NCBI RefSeq assembly: GCF_050003625.1
Contig: NC_134398.1
Coordinates: forward strand, 88,041,983-88,105,982
Length of the DNA: 64,000 bases
Reading direction: 5' to 3'
From: Haematobia irritans
Taxonomy: Eukaryota; Arthropoda; Insecta; Diptera; Muscidae
Shown piece by piece: positions 23,675 through 35,869 of this stretch. Below the pieces are notes generated by a model. That model worked only from the letters and a program-made list of their open reading frames with translations. It searched no databases and was not told where the DNA came from. The stretch's first letter is position 1; each line of letters begins with the position of its first letter. A program made the position numbers and the translations under genes.

Positions 23675-24650
23675 CTTCCTACACGGGCGAAAAAGACCGT
23701 TTTTCATATGTTTGGGTGTGAAAAATATATGTTTGGGACATAAAATGTTTGTAAATATAATATGCTTAGATGCAAACATATATTAATTTGGAAATAGCCC
23801 ATAAACATACCCAGCAAAAAAATTGGAAGTTCTTCTAAAGGCACAACTTTAGAAGCAATTCCAAAAATGTTCTCCCAAAGATTTACTTTATTTTAACTGC
23901 AGAGGAAGTTCCTTTGAGTCAATTTTTTATAACTCGCTTTTTTCATATTTTTAATGGGAACTTTAAAATTTTTTGCTTGAAATAGGTTAAAAACATATTA
24001 AGAATTAATAAAATGGTAAAATTTTTTTAAATTTTGCCGAAAAAAATGCTAAATCCGTTCTAGAAAACTTGCTTGTTTTTAATAATATTTGATGTCAAAC
24101 GTTCCAGAGAAGCGTTACAATGCATTCAAAATCATAAACAATTTTAAAAATTATTTATTTATCAAAATATCACAAAAATTCTTAATTCACATCCAAAACA
24201 TTGAATTCGAATCACACCTTAAGAAGTGATGCAAATTCAGTGCAACGACTTTTGAAATGGTGGACATCCGTCCTATGACAAGCCCATGTTAAATTCATCG
24301 CTTCTGCGCCAATTTTGCACCACTTCCGGATCCTAAAAGAACATTTTCACTACTTTTTTGGCGACGCTTTTTTTGCTGGGTATATGTGTTTAGAAAGAGA
24401 GGCCTAGAGAGTATGCTGCAAGTAAAATAATGGAAGTAACCAATTGGCGCCTTAAAAATATATCCACACAAAGAAAATTTCATTACAATTGTTTACTACG
24501 AGTACTAGTGTATGCCCTAAGGTGAAACATAATAGGTTTGAACAATACAAACAATATTTTGTTTGGACCAATTCCGAAAATATATATGCTTGAAGCAAAA
24601 TGTGTTTGGGGTATATGTTACAGAAGCGATCTTTTTGAGGGTGTAGAAGC
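23675..24650 (-). repeat. R repeat interrupted by a CCCAGC MITE
   Basis: The left part (23675-23809) holds the CATATGTTTGGG end and the right part (24381-24650) the GATCTTTTTGAGGGTG end. The two join cleanly across the MITE at a TA, matching the uninterrupted sequence near 36085-36120. Confidence 0.6.
23810..24380 (+). mobile_element. CCCAGC MITE, complete copy
   Basis: 571 bp, inverted ends CCCAGCAAAAAAA / TTTTTTTGCTGGG, flanked by TA on each side; a related R copy near 36090 shows the empty site. AT-rich and non-coding. A TA duplication with short TIRs fits a non-autonomous Tc1/mariner-type element, but the family is not assigned. Confidence 0.75.
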
Positions 24651-25136
24651 AAGTACACAAAACCCAAATTTAAAAGAGAATTGTGTCTTCAAGTATCCTT
24701 ACTTGTATTCTCCGCTTCTTTGGTTCGGAATCAATACCATTTTTTTTTAAGTAAAGACAAAATCTTTGGAACCGGGCATGCTTTTTTCAGCGTAGGAATA
24801 AAGTCGATAGATAATTTATTTTTTTCCTATATTTAATGGAGACTCATAAAAACTGATTTTCAATTATCTATACCATCCGGTGCAATCCTCATTTCTTATT
24901 TTCACATAATTTGTTTAATAGTATCCTCTTTCTTTCCTGTAATACAAACAGTTTAGAAGCACATATTTTATTTTATAAATTTACAAAACATTTATCTTTT
25001 TGCGGACGGAGAATCGAACACCGAACCATCCGTTTTCAAAGTAAACACTGACATTAGAGTTTTGCGCGTGACAATCGTGAGTTCAAACCAATACCAATAT
25101 GTGAATGGGAATGAAACAAATATATCGTGAATGACC
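24651..25136. other. Decayed R repeat material, no gene
   Basis: 24930-25060 still shows a damaged tRNA-like module (GGAGAATCGAACACCGAACC) as in R repeats, followed by a short CGTGA-type stretch. Nothing else was recognised. Confidence 0.4.
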
Positions 25137-26075
25137 GTAGGTTAGGTTAGGTGGCAGTCCCATGTATCAGGCTCACTTAGACTGTTCAGTCCATTGTGAT
25201 ACCACAGTGGTGAACTTCTCTCTTATCACTGGGTGCTGCCCGATTCCATGTCAAGCTCAATGGCAAGTGACCTCATTTTTATAGCCGAGTCCGAACGGCG
25301 TTCCACATAGGGATCTATAGTACAAACTAATAATCGATTTTTCGACATTTCGATTATTGACTTTTAATCAAAAATCGATTTTCGATTATTTTTACCAATG
25401 AAAATTCGAATATTCGATTTTTCATAATCGATTTTCATAGAAATAATGATTCTAAAAAATATTCGATTTTATGAAATCTATTTGTCTTTTTGTGAGTATT
25501 ATAATATATTTGGTAAGAAAAGAGAAAATTAGTGTTCCAGTCAAACATGTTAATTTTTAAATTTGTTTAAAAATTAAAATGTTCAATATAAAATTTTTAA
25601 CATGTGCCAATCATTAATTTTTATTTCCCCAAATAATTACACTATAAATTCAAGGAAATTGAAAACACAAAGATTCATTTCCACCAATTTGATATTTTAT
25701 TTAATAAAATCAGAATTTTTATTTTTCTAGTTCAAAATTTAAACTAAATTTGTGGTGGTCAAAATTAAAAATTAGTTGAAAATCTAAAATCGATTTTGCG
25801 ATTATTTTTAGCTTAATAATCGATTTCGACTTTTTTAGATTTCCATGCCAAAATTCGAATAATCGATTAATCGATTTTCGACTTATAGATCCCTAGTTCC
25901 ACATGGAAATGAAACCACTTACAGAAACTTAGAAACACTCAAAAATTTCACCAGCAATACTGAGGTGGGATAATCCACTGCTGAAAAACTTTCTGGTTCG
26001 GTCGAAGCAGGAATCGAACCCACGACCTTGTGTATGCAAGGTGGGCATGCTAAACATTGCATCACGTTGGCAAGG
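25137..26075 (-). mobile_element. tRNA-derived SINE with LOA-type 3' end, carrying a hAT-like MITE
   Basis: Minus-strand SINE of about 345 bp once the 588-bp insert and one copy of its target duplication are removed. Head (26075-25998): GATGCAATGTTTAGCATG as a decayed A box and GGGTTCGATTCCTGC as B box. The body follows, then a 3' end with TGTGGTATCACAATGGACTG, AGTCTAAGTGAGCCTGA and CTAACCTAACCTA. The 3' block is nearly the same as the LOA LINE 3' UTR at 16862-16940, so LOA is the likely mobilising partner. Confidence 0.75.
25308..25895. mobile_element. hAT-like MITE (8-bp target duplication)
   Basis: 588 bp, inverted ends TAGGGATCTATA / TATAGATCCCTA, flanked by GTTCCACA at 25300-25307 and 25896-25903. 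The interior is rich in ATCGATTTT and has no coding capacity. An 8-bp duplication is the hallmark of hAT transposons. Confidence 0.8.
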
Positions 26076-26936
26076 TGACCGTATGAGAAAAACAACAATT
26101 TTTGTGAGTGCGCGAGAGTAAAATGTCTTCAAAATCGCGATCACGATGAGTAAAAAAGCTCTTTCGTGAATGTGTGACTGAAATTGCTCTCTGGCATTTT
26201 TCAAATTTAGAATAAAGATATTCTAAAGGCTGTGGAAAGGTTCATTCGCCCGAACCGAAACATGTACAGTCCAGGCCTGTATAGATTTGTATCTGGCGTT
26301 TTCTTTTCAATGGCTCTATTAACCATGTTCCTTAATCTATATCGGTCCATAAAGCTCGAAAAATAATTGTATAATTAGATATAATGCATTTGGACGTCAA
26401 TTGCCTGTTTCGGTATCAGGCTAACATGAAATATGATATTGACTTACAGCAAAAATAAAAATTGGTTTTAAAACAGCTCTTCGAAGAAACGCGAAAATTA
26501 TTTTTGGGTGTGCTGTGTCATAGACATCAGTGTGCTTCACTGACTAATACCCAATAACAATAAATCATGTTTAAGTTAGTGTATTTATTTTTATGCTTGT
26601 TTTGAAGAAAACCAAAAAAAAAATTGTACTTAATGTACTTAAAGCAATAAGTACACTAAGTACAAAATTGAACATAGCAATTGTAACTATCGAGGAATTC
26701 GGATTTTTATACACTTTTCCATTCATTCAATTATTTTCGTAATTGACTTAATAAAAATCGTATTTGATTTCATGTTGTCGTTCAATTATGCGAATAAACT
26801 TGGATGGACATTATGGACCACACAAACCCAGAATGGTTTGTAGTTGAGAGATGTAAAACTAGTAAGGTTTCAATAATTGCAATTTGCATACATTTTGCAT
26901 CCCTTTTATCGGGGAGCCCAAACTAAATCATATTAA
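26076..26936. other. No gene recognised
   Basis: AT-rich; 26090-26190 has a few CGTGA-type motifs. Otherwise nothing identifiable. Confidence 0.4.
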
Positions 26937-28326
26937 CAAGTATATACGGCCGTAAGTTCGGCCAGGCCGAATCTTATGTACCTCCACCATGGATTGCGTA
27001 GAAACTTCTACGAAAGACTGTCATCCACAATCGAATAACTTGGGTTGTGGTATCTTAAACCTTCTTAACATCGTTTTCTAAATTGTGAGTTAGTCCATAC
27101 GTGGTATATATTAGACAAAAAAGGTATGTGTAGGTAAGTCTACAAATAATTACGGATCGATATGGACTTTTTGCACGATACGTAGAGAGCCAGAATTGAA
27201 ATATGGGGGTCGCTTATATGGGGGCTATATACAATTATGAACTTGATATGGACCAATTTTTGTGTGATTGGGGATCGATTTATCTGAGGGTTATATATAA
27301 CTATAGACCGATATGGACCTAGTTAGGCATGGTTGTTAACGGCCATATACTATCACAATGTACCAAATTTCAACTGACTCGGATGAAATTTGCTCTTCTA
27401 AGAGGCTCCAAAACCGAATCTCGGGATCGATTTATATGGGGACTATATATGAATTTGGACTGATATGGACCACTTTTGGCATGGCTGTTAAATATCATAT
27501 ACTACCATCACGTACCAAATTTCAAATTTCGGATGAATTTTGCTTCTCCAAAAGGCACCGGAGGTCAAATCTGGGCATAGATTTATATTGCGGCTATATA
27601 TAATTATTGACTGATATGAACCAATTCCTGCATGGTTGATGGAGACCCTATACTAACATCGCGTACCAAATTTCAACCGAATCGGATGAATTTTGCTCTT
27701 CCAAGGGGCTCCGGAGGTCAAATCTGGTGATCGGTTTATATGGGGGCTATATATAATTATGGACCGATGTGGACCATTTTTTGCATGGTCATTAGAGACC
27801 ATATACTAACACCATGTACCAAATTTCAGCCGGATCGGATGAAATTTGCTGCTCTTAGAGGCTCCGAAAGCCAAATCGGGGGATCGGTTTATATGGGGAC
27901 TATATATAATTATGGACCGATGTGGACCAATTTTTGCATGGTTGTTAGTGACCATATACTAACACCATGTACCAAATTTAAGCCGGATCGGATGAAATTT
28001 GCTTCTCTTAGAGGGTCTGCAAGCCAAATTTGGGGGTCCGTTTATATGGGGGCTATACGTAAAAGTGGACCGATATGGCCCATTTGCAATACCATCCGAC
28101 CTACATCAATAACAACTACTTTTGCCTAGTTTCAAGTCGATAGCTTGTTTCGTTCGGAAGTTAGCGTGATTTCAACAGACGGACGGACGGACGGACATGC
28201 TCAGATCGACTCAGAATTTCACCACGACCCAGAATATATATACTTTATCTGGTCTTAGAGCAGTATTTCGATGTGTTACAAACGGAATGACAAAGTTAAT
28301 ATATCCCCATCCTATGGTGGAGGGTC
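26937..28326 (+). mobile_element. H repeat, family 1, plus-strand copy
   Basis: Left end ACAAGTATATACGGCCG with hairpin TTCGGCC/GGCCGAA and CCTCCACCATGG. At least six tandem units (about 160-170 bp, each with GGGGGCTATATATAATTATG) run from about 27200 to 28080. A GACG run near 28180, ATCGACTC, AATATATATACTTTATCTGG and ATGGTGGAGGGT follow at the right. Structure resembles DINE-1/mini-me (Helentron-associated) repeats; non-coding. Confidence 0.65.
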
Positions 28327-28881
28327 CATAATTATATATAGCCCCCATATAAACCGATCACCAGATTTGACCTCCGGAGCCTCTTGGAAGACCAAATTTC
28401 ATCTGATTCAGTTGAAATTTGGTACGTGGTGCTAATATATGGCCTCAAACACCCGTGCAAAAATTGGTCGAAATCGGTCCATAATTATATGTAGGCCCCA
28501 TATAAAATTTGGTACGCGATGTTAGTATATGGTATCGAACAACCATGTAGGAATTGGTTCATATCAACCCATGATTATATATAGCCCCCATATAAACCGA
28601 TCCCCAGATTTGACCTCCGGTGCCTTTCGGAAAAGCAAAATTCATCCGATCTGGTTGAAATTTGGTACGTGGTAGTATATGATATTTAACAACCATGCCA
28701 AAAGTGGTCCATATCAGTCCATAATCATATATAGCCTCCATATAAACCGATCCCGAGATTTGGTTTTGGAGCCTCTGGGAGGAGCAAATTTCATCCGAGT
28801 CAGTTGAAATTTGGTACATTGTGCTAGCATATGGCCGTTAACAACCATGCCTAACTAGGTCCATATCGGTCTATAGTTATA

Positions 28882-29813
28882 AAGGGTGATTTGTTAAGAG
28901 CTTGATAACTTTTTTTTTAAAAAAAACGCATAAAATTTGCAAAATCTCATCGGTTCTTTATTTGAAACGTTAGATTGGTCCATGACATTTACTTTTTGAA
29001 GATAATTTCATTTAAATGTTGACCGCGGCTGCGTCTTAGGTGGTCCATTCGGAAAGTCCAATTTTGGGCAACTTTTTCGAGCATTTCGGCCGGAATAGCC
29101 CGAATTTCTTCGGAAATGTTGTCTTCCAAAGCTGGAATAGTTGCTGGCTTATTTCTGTAGACTTTAGACTTGACGTAGCCCCACAAAAAATAGTCTAAAG
29201 GCGTCAAATCGCATGATCTTGGTGGCCAACTTACCGGTCCATTTCTTGAGATGAATTGTTCTCCGAAGTTTTCCCTCAAAATGGCCATAGAATCGCGAAT
29301 GTGTGGCATGTAGCGCCATCTTGTTGAAACCACATGTCAACCAAGTTCAGTTCTTCCATTTTTGGCAACAAAAAGTTTGTTAGCATCGAACGATAGCGAT
29401 CGCCATTCACCGTAACGTTGCGTCCAACAGCATCTTTGAAAAAATACGGTCCAATGATTCCACCAGCGTACAAACCACACCAAACAGTGCATTTTTCGGG
29501 ATGCATGGGCAGTTCTTGAACGGCTTCTGGTTGCTCTTCACTCCAAATGCGGCAATTTTGCTTATTTACGTAGCCATTCAACCAGAAATGAGCCTCATCG
29601 CTGAACAAAATTTGTCGATAAAAAAGCGGATTTTCTGCCAACTTTTCTAGGGCCCATTCACTGAAAATTCGACGTTGTGGCAGATCGTTCGGCTATTCAT
29701 GATGAAATGTCAAAGCATACTGAGCATCTTTCTCTTTGACACCATGTCTGAAATCCCACGTGATCTGTCAAATACTAATGCATGAAAATCCTAACCTCAA
29801 AAGAATCACCCTT
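28882..29813 (-). mobile_element. DD41D mariner-like element, copy 2
   Basis: 932 bp, ends AAGGGTGATT / AATCACCCTT, TA on both sides, inserted in an H repeat. Same deletion junction as copy 1 (GCCGAAC/GATCTGCC). Confidence 0.9.
28989..29692 (-). pseudogene. DD41D transposase fragment, frameshifted (copy 2)
   Basis: As copy 1, but a small deletion in the codons after CHTARD (near 29298) splits the frame between the second and third catalytic Asp. The N-terminal DNA-binding half is absent. Inactive. Confidence 0.85.
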
Positions 29814-30246
29814 TATATAGCCCTCAGATAAATCGATCCCCAATCACACAAAAATTGGTCCATATCAAGTTCATAATTGTATATAGCTCACATATAAGCG
29901 ACCCCCATATTTCAATTCTGGCTCTCTACGTATCGTGCAAAAAGTCCATATCGCTTTGTAATTATTTGTAGACTTACCTTTACATAACCTTTTTGTCTAA
30001 TATATACCACGTATGGACTAACTCACAATTTAGATAACGATGTTAAGAAGTTTTAAGATACCACAATCCAAGTAATTCGATTGTGGTTGACAGTCTTTTG
30101 TAGAAGCTTCTACGCAATCCATGGTGGAGGGTACATAAGATTCGGCCCGGCCGAACTTACGGCCGTATATACTTGTTTATTATAAGTTGGAGTAGTTTTC
30201 CTCACATAGCAAATTTTAGATAAAGTAGAATAAAAAGTAGTTAATA

Positions 30247-31179
30247 AAGGGTGATTTGTTAAGAGCTTGATAACTTTTTTTTAAAAAAAAACGCATAAAA
30301 TTTGCAAAATCTCATCGGTTCTTTATTTGAAACGTTAGATTGGTCCATGACATTTACTTTTTGAAGATAATTTCATTTAAATGTTGACCGCGGCTGCGTC
30401 TTAGGTGGTCCATTCGGAAAGTCCAATTTTGGGCAACTTTTTCGAGCATTTCGGCCGGAATAGCCCGAATTTCTTCGGAAATGTTGTCTTCCAAAGCTGG
30501 AATAGTTGCTGGCTTATTTCTGTAGACTTTAGACTTGACGTAGCCCCACAAAAAATAGTCTAAAGGCGTCAAATCGCATGATCTTGTTGGCCAACTTACC
30601 GGTCCATTTCTTGAGATGAATTGTTCTCCGAAGTTTTCCCTCAAAATGGCCATAGAATCGCGAGCTGTGTGGCATGTAGCGCCATCTTGTTGAAACCACA
30701 TGTCAACCAAGTTCAGTTCTTCTATTTTTGGCAACAAAAAGTTTGTTAGCATCGAACGATAGCGATCGCCATTCACCGTAACGTTGCGTCCAACAGCATC
30801 TTTGAAAAAATACGGTCCAATGATTCCACCAGCGTACAAACCACACCAAACAGTGCATTTTTCGGGATGCATGGGCAGTTCTTGAACGGCTTCTGGTTGC
30901 TCTTCACTCCAAATGCGGCAATTTTGCTTATTTACGTAGCCATTCAACCAGAAATGAGCCTCATCGCTGAACAAAATTTGTCGATAAAAAAGCGGATTTT
31001 CTGCCAACTTTTCTAGGGCCCATTCACTGAAAATTCGACGTTGTGGCAGATCGTAAGTCTATTCATGATGAAATGTCAAAGCATACTGAGCATCTTTCTC
31101 TTTGACACCATGTCTGAAATCCCACGTGATCTGTCAAATACTAATGCATGAAAATCCTAACCTCAAAAGAATCACCCTT
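30247..31179 (-). mobile_element. DD41D mariner-like element, copy 3
   Basis: 933 bp with AAGGGTGATT / AATCACCCTT ends and TA duplication. Its deletion junction reads ATGAATAGACTTAC/GATCTGCC, shared with copy 4 and different from copies 1 and 2. Confidence 0.9.
30354..31058 (-). pseudogene. DD41D transposase, catalytic part only (copy 3)
   Basis: Uninterrupted catalytic domain with all three Asp residues, but no start codon or N-terminal half. Changes relative to copy 1 include WPT for WPP before the third Asp and KIEEL for KMEEL. Confidence 0.85.
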
Positions 31180-31229
31180 TATAATCGTTGACGGGTATAT
31201 ACAATTTTGTATCGATTCCTCGTATCTTA

Positions 31230-31357
31230 TAGATAGAATACCAACTAATCAATAAACGTGCTACTGGAAAATGAATTGAGAAGAGAGTAATGAAATCATT
31301 GCATCATATGAGACATTTTCCAGTAGCACGTTTATTGATTAGTTGGTATTCTATCTA
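31230..31357. repeat. Perfect 44-bp inverted repeat with 40-nt loop
   Basis: Left arm 31230-31273 (TAGATAGAATACCAACTAAT...) and right arm 31314-31357 are exact reverse complements; the loop is 31274-31313. Non-coding. It could be a young MITE relic, a local inverted duplication, or a small-RNA precursor-like hairpin. Confidence 0.85.
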
Positions 31358-32285
31358 CATTTTGTGTATATCTCGTATGATTGTATGTGTTTGTTATTGT
31401 GTCATTTATGCTGTTGTTGGTTGTTTTGATTCTAGAGACAATGGAATGTTCCTTGTGTGTTGTTGACATCTTTTGTGGTGAGAGTTGTTTTCTTGCAATA
31501 GCGGGATCAGAAAGGGATCGTGTGTGTGGAGTTGTTTTTCTTTACGACAGGTATGTGTCCTTTATGACTATTTGTGTCTTTGAGTTTTATTGCTGCATTC
31601 GGTTCTGTTGATGCATTTATGAAGCGCATAGGTGGTTTTAATTTTGCGTGCGGTATTGGTGTTTATTAATGAAAATACATTTATTTCGAAATGTTTTAGA
31701 AACTGAGAAGTGAAACGTGTGATGGTAGAAAAAACAAAAACGCTTTATATTGATTAAAAAATAAATAACTCAAAAACAAATAACAGATTAAGGAACTGTA
31801 TATTTCTATTAATAGTTTAAAATTAGTGCGGATTTTTTATTGATTTACATAAAAAATATACAACATGAGTGGTAATGGGATGATCTATATTTATTCTACA
31901 TCTGGATCACAGGTTGGAGATGCAACCATGTTTTTGAATCTATATTTTTATGTTACAGCAATTCCTACAGGTGAGTGCTAAATTCGAGTTTAGCCGCTAA
32001 AATTAAAAATAAATCACTAAGAAAAGTATAAAATTATACGTCTTTGATGCAAATTTAAATATAACTTGATGGAGAATAGCCCAAAACAATTTTTCTTATA
32101 AAGTCTATATTCTTTAAAATGGATTACACAAGGGAACAGTGATTCCGTTGATTAAGAACTGAATATAGTTTTTAAGGTTATTTGGGACGCTGAATTCAAA
32201 TCTAAACTTGGTTTCTTTTTCTTACAGCTCGATTTTTTGAGATATACCGTTATTTTCAAAATGAAGATACTTTCGCTACATATAC
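31358..32285 (+). other. GT-rich non-coding region with one exon-like frame
   Basis: Composition differs from the surroundings (TG-rich on the plus strand) and resembles 61320-61660. A 35-codon frame at 31865-31970 starts MSGNGMIYIYSTSGS and ends CCTACAG followed by GTGAGT, like a first exon with a splice donor. No homology recognised; probably non-coding. Confidence 0.25.
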
Positions 32286-32743
32286 ACCCTCAAAAAAATC
32301 GCTTCTGTAACATATACTCCCAAACATATTTTGCTTCAAGCATATACATTTTTGGGTATTGCCCAAACATTTATATGTTTGATTTCTTCCAATATATAAT
32401 ATGTTTGAAAGCATATTGGTCTAAACAATATAATATGTTTGGGTAGTCTAAGTTCCAAACATTTTGTATTTTTCCATCCAAATTTAATAATGTTGTCTTC
32501 CAAAAAACTATATGTTAATATGTGAACATATAATATGTTTGGAGGCATTTTGGACCCAAAAATATTATATGCTGAGAAGAATTTTCTCCCAAAGAATATT
32601 GTGCTCAAAATTTTTTTTCTGTCTAATTGTATATTGCCTCACATTTTTTTCGCTTTCATGAGTTTTTTAAGTTCTTAGCACCTTTATCTGTAATACAAAC
32701 ATTGTAGAAGAAATTATTAAATTTTATAATTTTTTTTTAATTT

Positions 32744-33021
32744 TACCTTTTGCCGGACGGGGATTAGAACAGCGGACCACACATTTTGTAAGCCAGCACA
32801 CTAACCACTGGCCTACGTAGCTGTTATGGTCATCAAGAGATAATTATTGTCATAAGTTATATTTATATAGCATAGCTTGCGGCGCCCACGAGCCGATGCA
32901 AACATAACATTGTTTAACAACATAACATTGTTAAACATACATTTGTTGGCAGCGTGGAGCAGTGGTTGGTCGTCCGCCTTGCGTGACAGGGGTTCTGGGT
33001 TCGATCCCTGCTTCGACCAAC
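32744..33021. repeat. Divergent pair of tRNA-like SINE modules
   Basis: Minus module (32828 to 32744) with a degraded B box (GGATTAGAACAGCGG on the plus strand). Plus module (32945-33021): TGGAGCAGTGGTTGG, then GGGTTCGATCCCTGC. Same arrangement as at 20852-21119. Confidence 0.6.
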
Positions 33022-33024
33022 ACC

Positions 33025-33660
<636 letters not shown>

Positions 33661-33893
33661 GAAATTGTAAAGTGTGTTTTATAAAAGACTTAAAGTCAGA
33701 AAAGAAAAGTGCTTGATATAAACGAAATGGACTGAGTTCAACTCAAATATTATTTTTTTATTGCAAAAATAAAAATTGTGTAACAAATAAAGGTTTTTGT
33801 ATACAAGTTTAAAATTTTCGAAGAAATTCAAAAACTCTTACAAAAGAAGAACGTGAAGTCGAGTATATATAAATATTTTTCCATCGAATCCTA

Positions 33894-35485
33894 CACCCTC
33901 AAAAAAAAATCGCCTCTCTAACATATGTTCCAAACATATTTTGTAGGAAGCACATATATTATTGGATACTGTCGAAACATTAATATGTTTGTTTTATGTG
34001 AACATATAATATGTTTGGAAGCATTTTGAGCCCAAAAATATTATATGCTTGGAAGAATTTTCCCCAAAGAAGATTGTGCTCATTCCCTAACATAATTTTC
34101 ACTTCCACGAAATTTTTTAGTTCTTGGCACCTTTTTCTGTAATACAAATAATGTTGAAGAAATTATTCAATTTTATAATTTTTTTAAATTTTACCTTTCG
34201 CCTGGACGGGGAATCGAACCGAGGACCATACAGTTTGTAAGCCAACACACTACCACTGAGCTACGTAGCTGTTATAGTAGACAATTATCGTTATAAGTTA
34301 CATTTATATAGCATAGTTTGCAGCGCCCACGAGCCCATGCAAACATAACATTATTTAACAGAAGCATACATGTGTTGACAACGTGGAGCAGTGGTTAGCA
34401 TGTCTGCCGTACATGCAAAGCGTCATGTTTCAATCCCTGCTCCGACCAAACACCAATTTTTTGTTAATTTACACATTTATATTTATACTATATTAAATTT
34501 TTATAATGAAACTTCGAAATGTGGGTTATTAAAGATTTACAGTCAGAAACAGTGCTTGATATAAACGAAATGGACTGAGCTTTTGGCTAAGATATTATTT
34601 TTTTATTGCAAAAATAACAATTTTGTAATAAAAAACTGGTTTTGGTATAAAAGTTTGAAATTTTGGAAGGAATTCAAAAATTCTAACAAAGGAAGAACGT
34701 GGGGTCGAGTATAAACATACATAAATGATTTTATAATATAGACAAATTAAATAATAATTAGGCTTAAATTAAATAATATTTAGACTTAAGCATATACAAT
34801 TTTTGGCCTTATCATAAAGCAGTTTCCGAAACAACAAATAAGCGGTTTCACAGAAATTGCTCTCTTTTGATTCTCTCGCTGTGTTAATTTGATATCTTTC
34901 GTCGACCCTCCCGGTTTTTATCTCTATTTCTTTCTCTATACTCTCTCTCTCTCTCTCTCTGTCGCTCTCTGAATAAAATATCACAACATATATATGTTTA
35001 CTCGAAATTTGTAAATTTATATATGAACAATTGTTTGCTAGCATGTAACACCATTAATTTAGAAATACAAATAAATATGAATTTTTATTGACGAATAATT
35101 TTGTACTTAATTTAATTCTTAAGGCCGGTATAAATTGGCATTATCGCGTTAAAATGGCCATGTTTACCCTTTTACTTTTCTTTAATAATTTCTTTTAAAG
35201 AAAAAAAAAATTTTTGTTGCTTTGGATCTTTCCCCACCATGTTATAATAAAATTTACCGGAAAAAGTTGTAATGTTATTCTGGTTTTGCCTCTAAAATGA
35301 GAAATAATTTTAGCGTCAAAACTCGAACTCAATGCCCGCTTTTATTTTCGAAAAAATCCGTCAACTCCTCTTGGACTACTCATTAATAAAGAGGAACTAA
35401 TCTTTGTTTTAATATATCTTGTTTAATTTTTCAATGTTTCCCCCTGTTTTCATTTTACTTTCACAACTCTAAAAAGAGTGCACTG
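33894..35485 (+). repeat. R repeat, long copy with rearranged right side
   Basis: Begins CACCCTCAAAAAAAAATCGC, carries the divergent tRNA-like pair (34193-34451), a CT tract near 34941, and the segment with AAGGCCGGTATAAATTGGCA also seen at 21502. The usual right end is missing; at 35485 another TIR element intervenes. Confidence 0.55.
34193..34451. repeat. Divergent pair of tRNA-like SINE modules
   Basis: Minus module (34271 to 34193): GTAGCTCAGTGGTAG and GGTTCGATTCCCC, both close to tRNA A- and B-box consensus. Plus module (34374-34451): TGGAGCAGTGGTTAGCATG and a mutated B box (GTTTCAATCCCTGC). Confidence 0.65.
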
Positions 35486-35857
35486 AAAAAATATTGTCGT
35501 GAGGCCAAAGAGTTCATGTCCTTAAAATAAGAATACAACTTAGCTTAGCTTAGAAGACGCATTTCTCTAATATAAAGTTTTTTTTCCATGTTCAAAGTTC
35601 GATACTTTCCATGAAGTCGTGTTGTCGTTATAATTAAGTGATTTGACTTAAAAATGGATATCATAACATGAAAGAACAAATTTTTGGACTAAGGTCAACT
35701 TGACTTTAATAATTCAGAAAAATTCTTTAAAATTGATGAAACTGTCTTTAAATTTGTTGCATTTTTGCATCTTGACTACAAGGCAAAAATCATTAAAAAA
35801 TAGGATATGTTTTTCAATACTTTATTTTAAAGACCCGGACATGCTTTTTGTTCAGTG
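35486..35857. mobile_element. CACTG TIR element (non-autonomous)
   Basis: About 372 bp with ends CACTGAAAAAATATTG and GCTTTTTGTTCAGTG, inserted into R-repeat sequence whose uninterrupted form is near 21763. Related to 23191-23545. No coding capacity; the target duplication is unclear. Confidence 0.5.
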
Positions 35858-35869
35858 TATAGTGTCCTT

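Larger units (their letters stand above)
28327..30178 (-). mobile_element. H repeat, family 1, inverted copy split by DD41D copy 2
   Basis: Minus-strand partner ending at the right with GGCCGTATATACTTGTTT. It lacks the GACG/terminal part and joins the plus copy tail to tail at 28326/28327. Removing the DD41D insert (28882-29813) and one TA gives continuous H-repeat sequence matching 27285-27310. Confidence 0.65.

Noticed and set aside
16266..28110. CRISPR-like spaced repeats in the roughly 160-bp tandem units
   Set aside because: Units are long, diverged and contiguous with no short repeat/spacer pattern, and the DNA is eukaryotic.
34193..34451. Functional tRNA genes
   Set aside because: A- and B-box-like motifs are present, but cloverleaf arms and acceptor stem are not convincing and the modules sit in repeats; better read as SINE heads.
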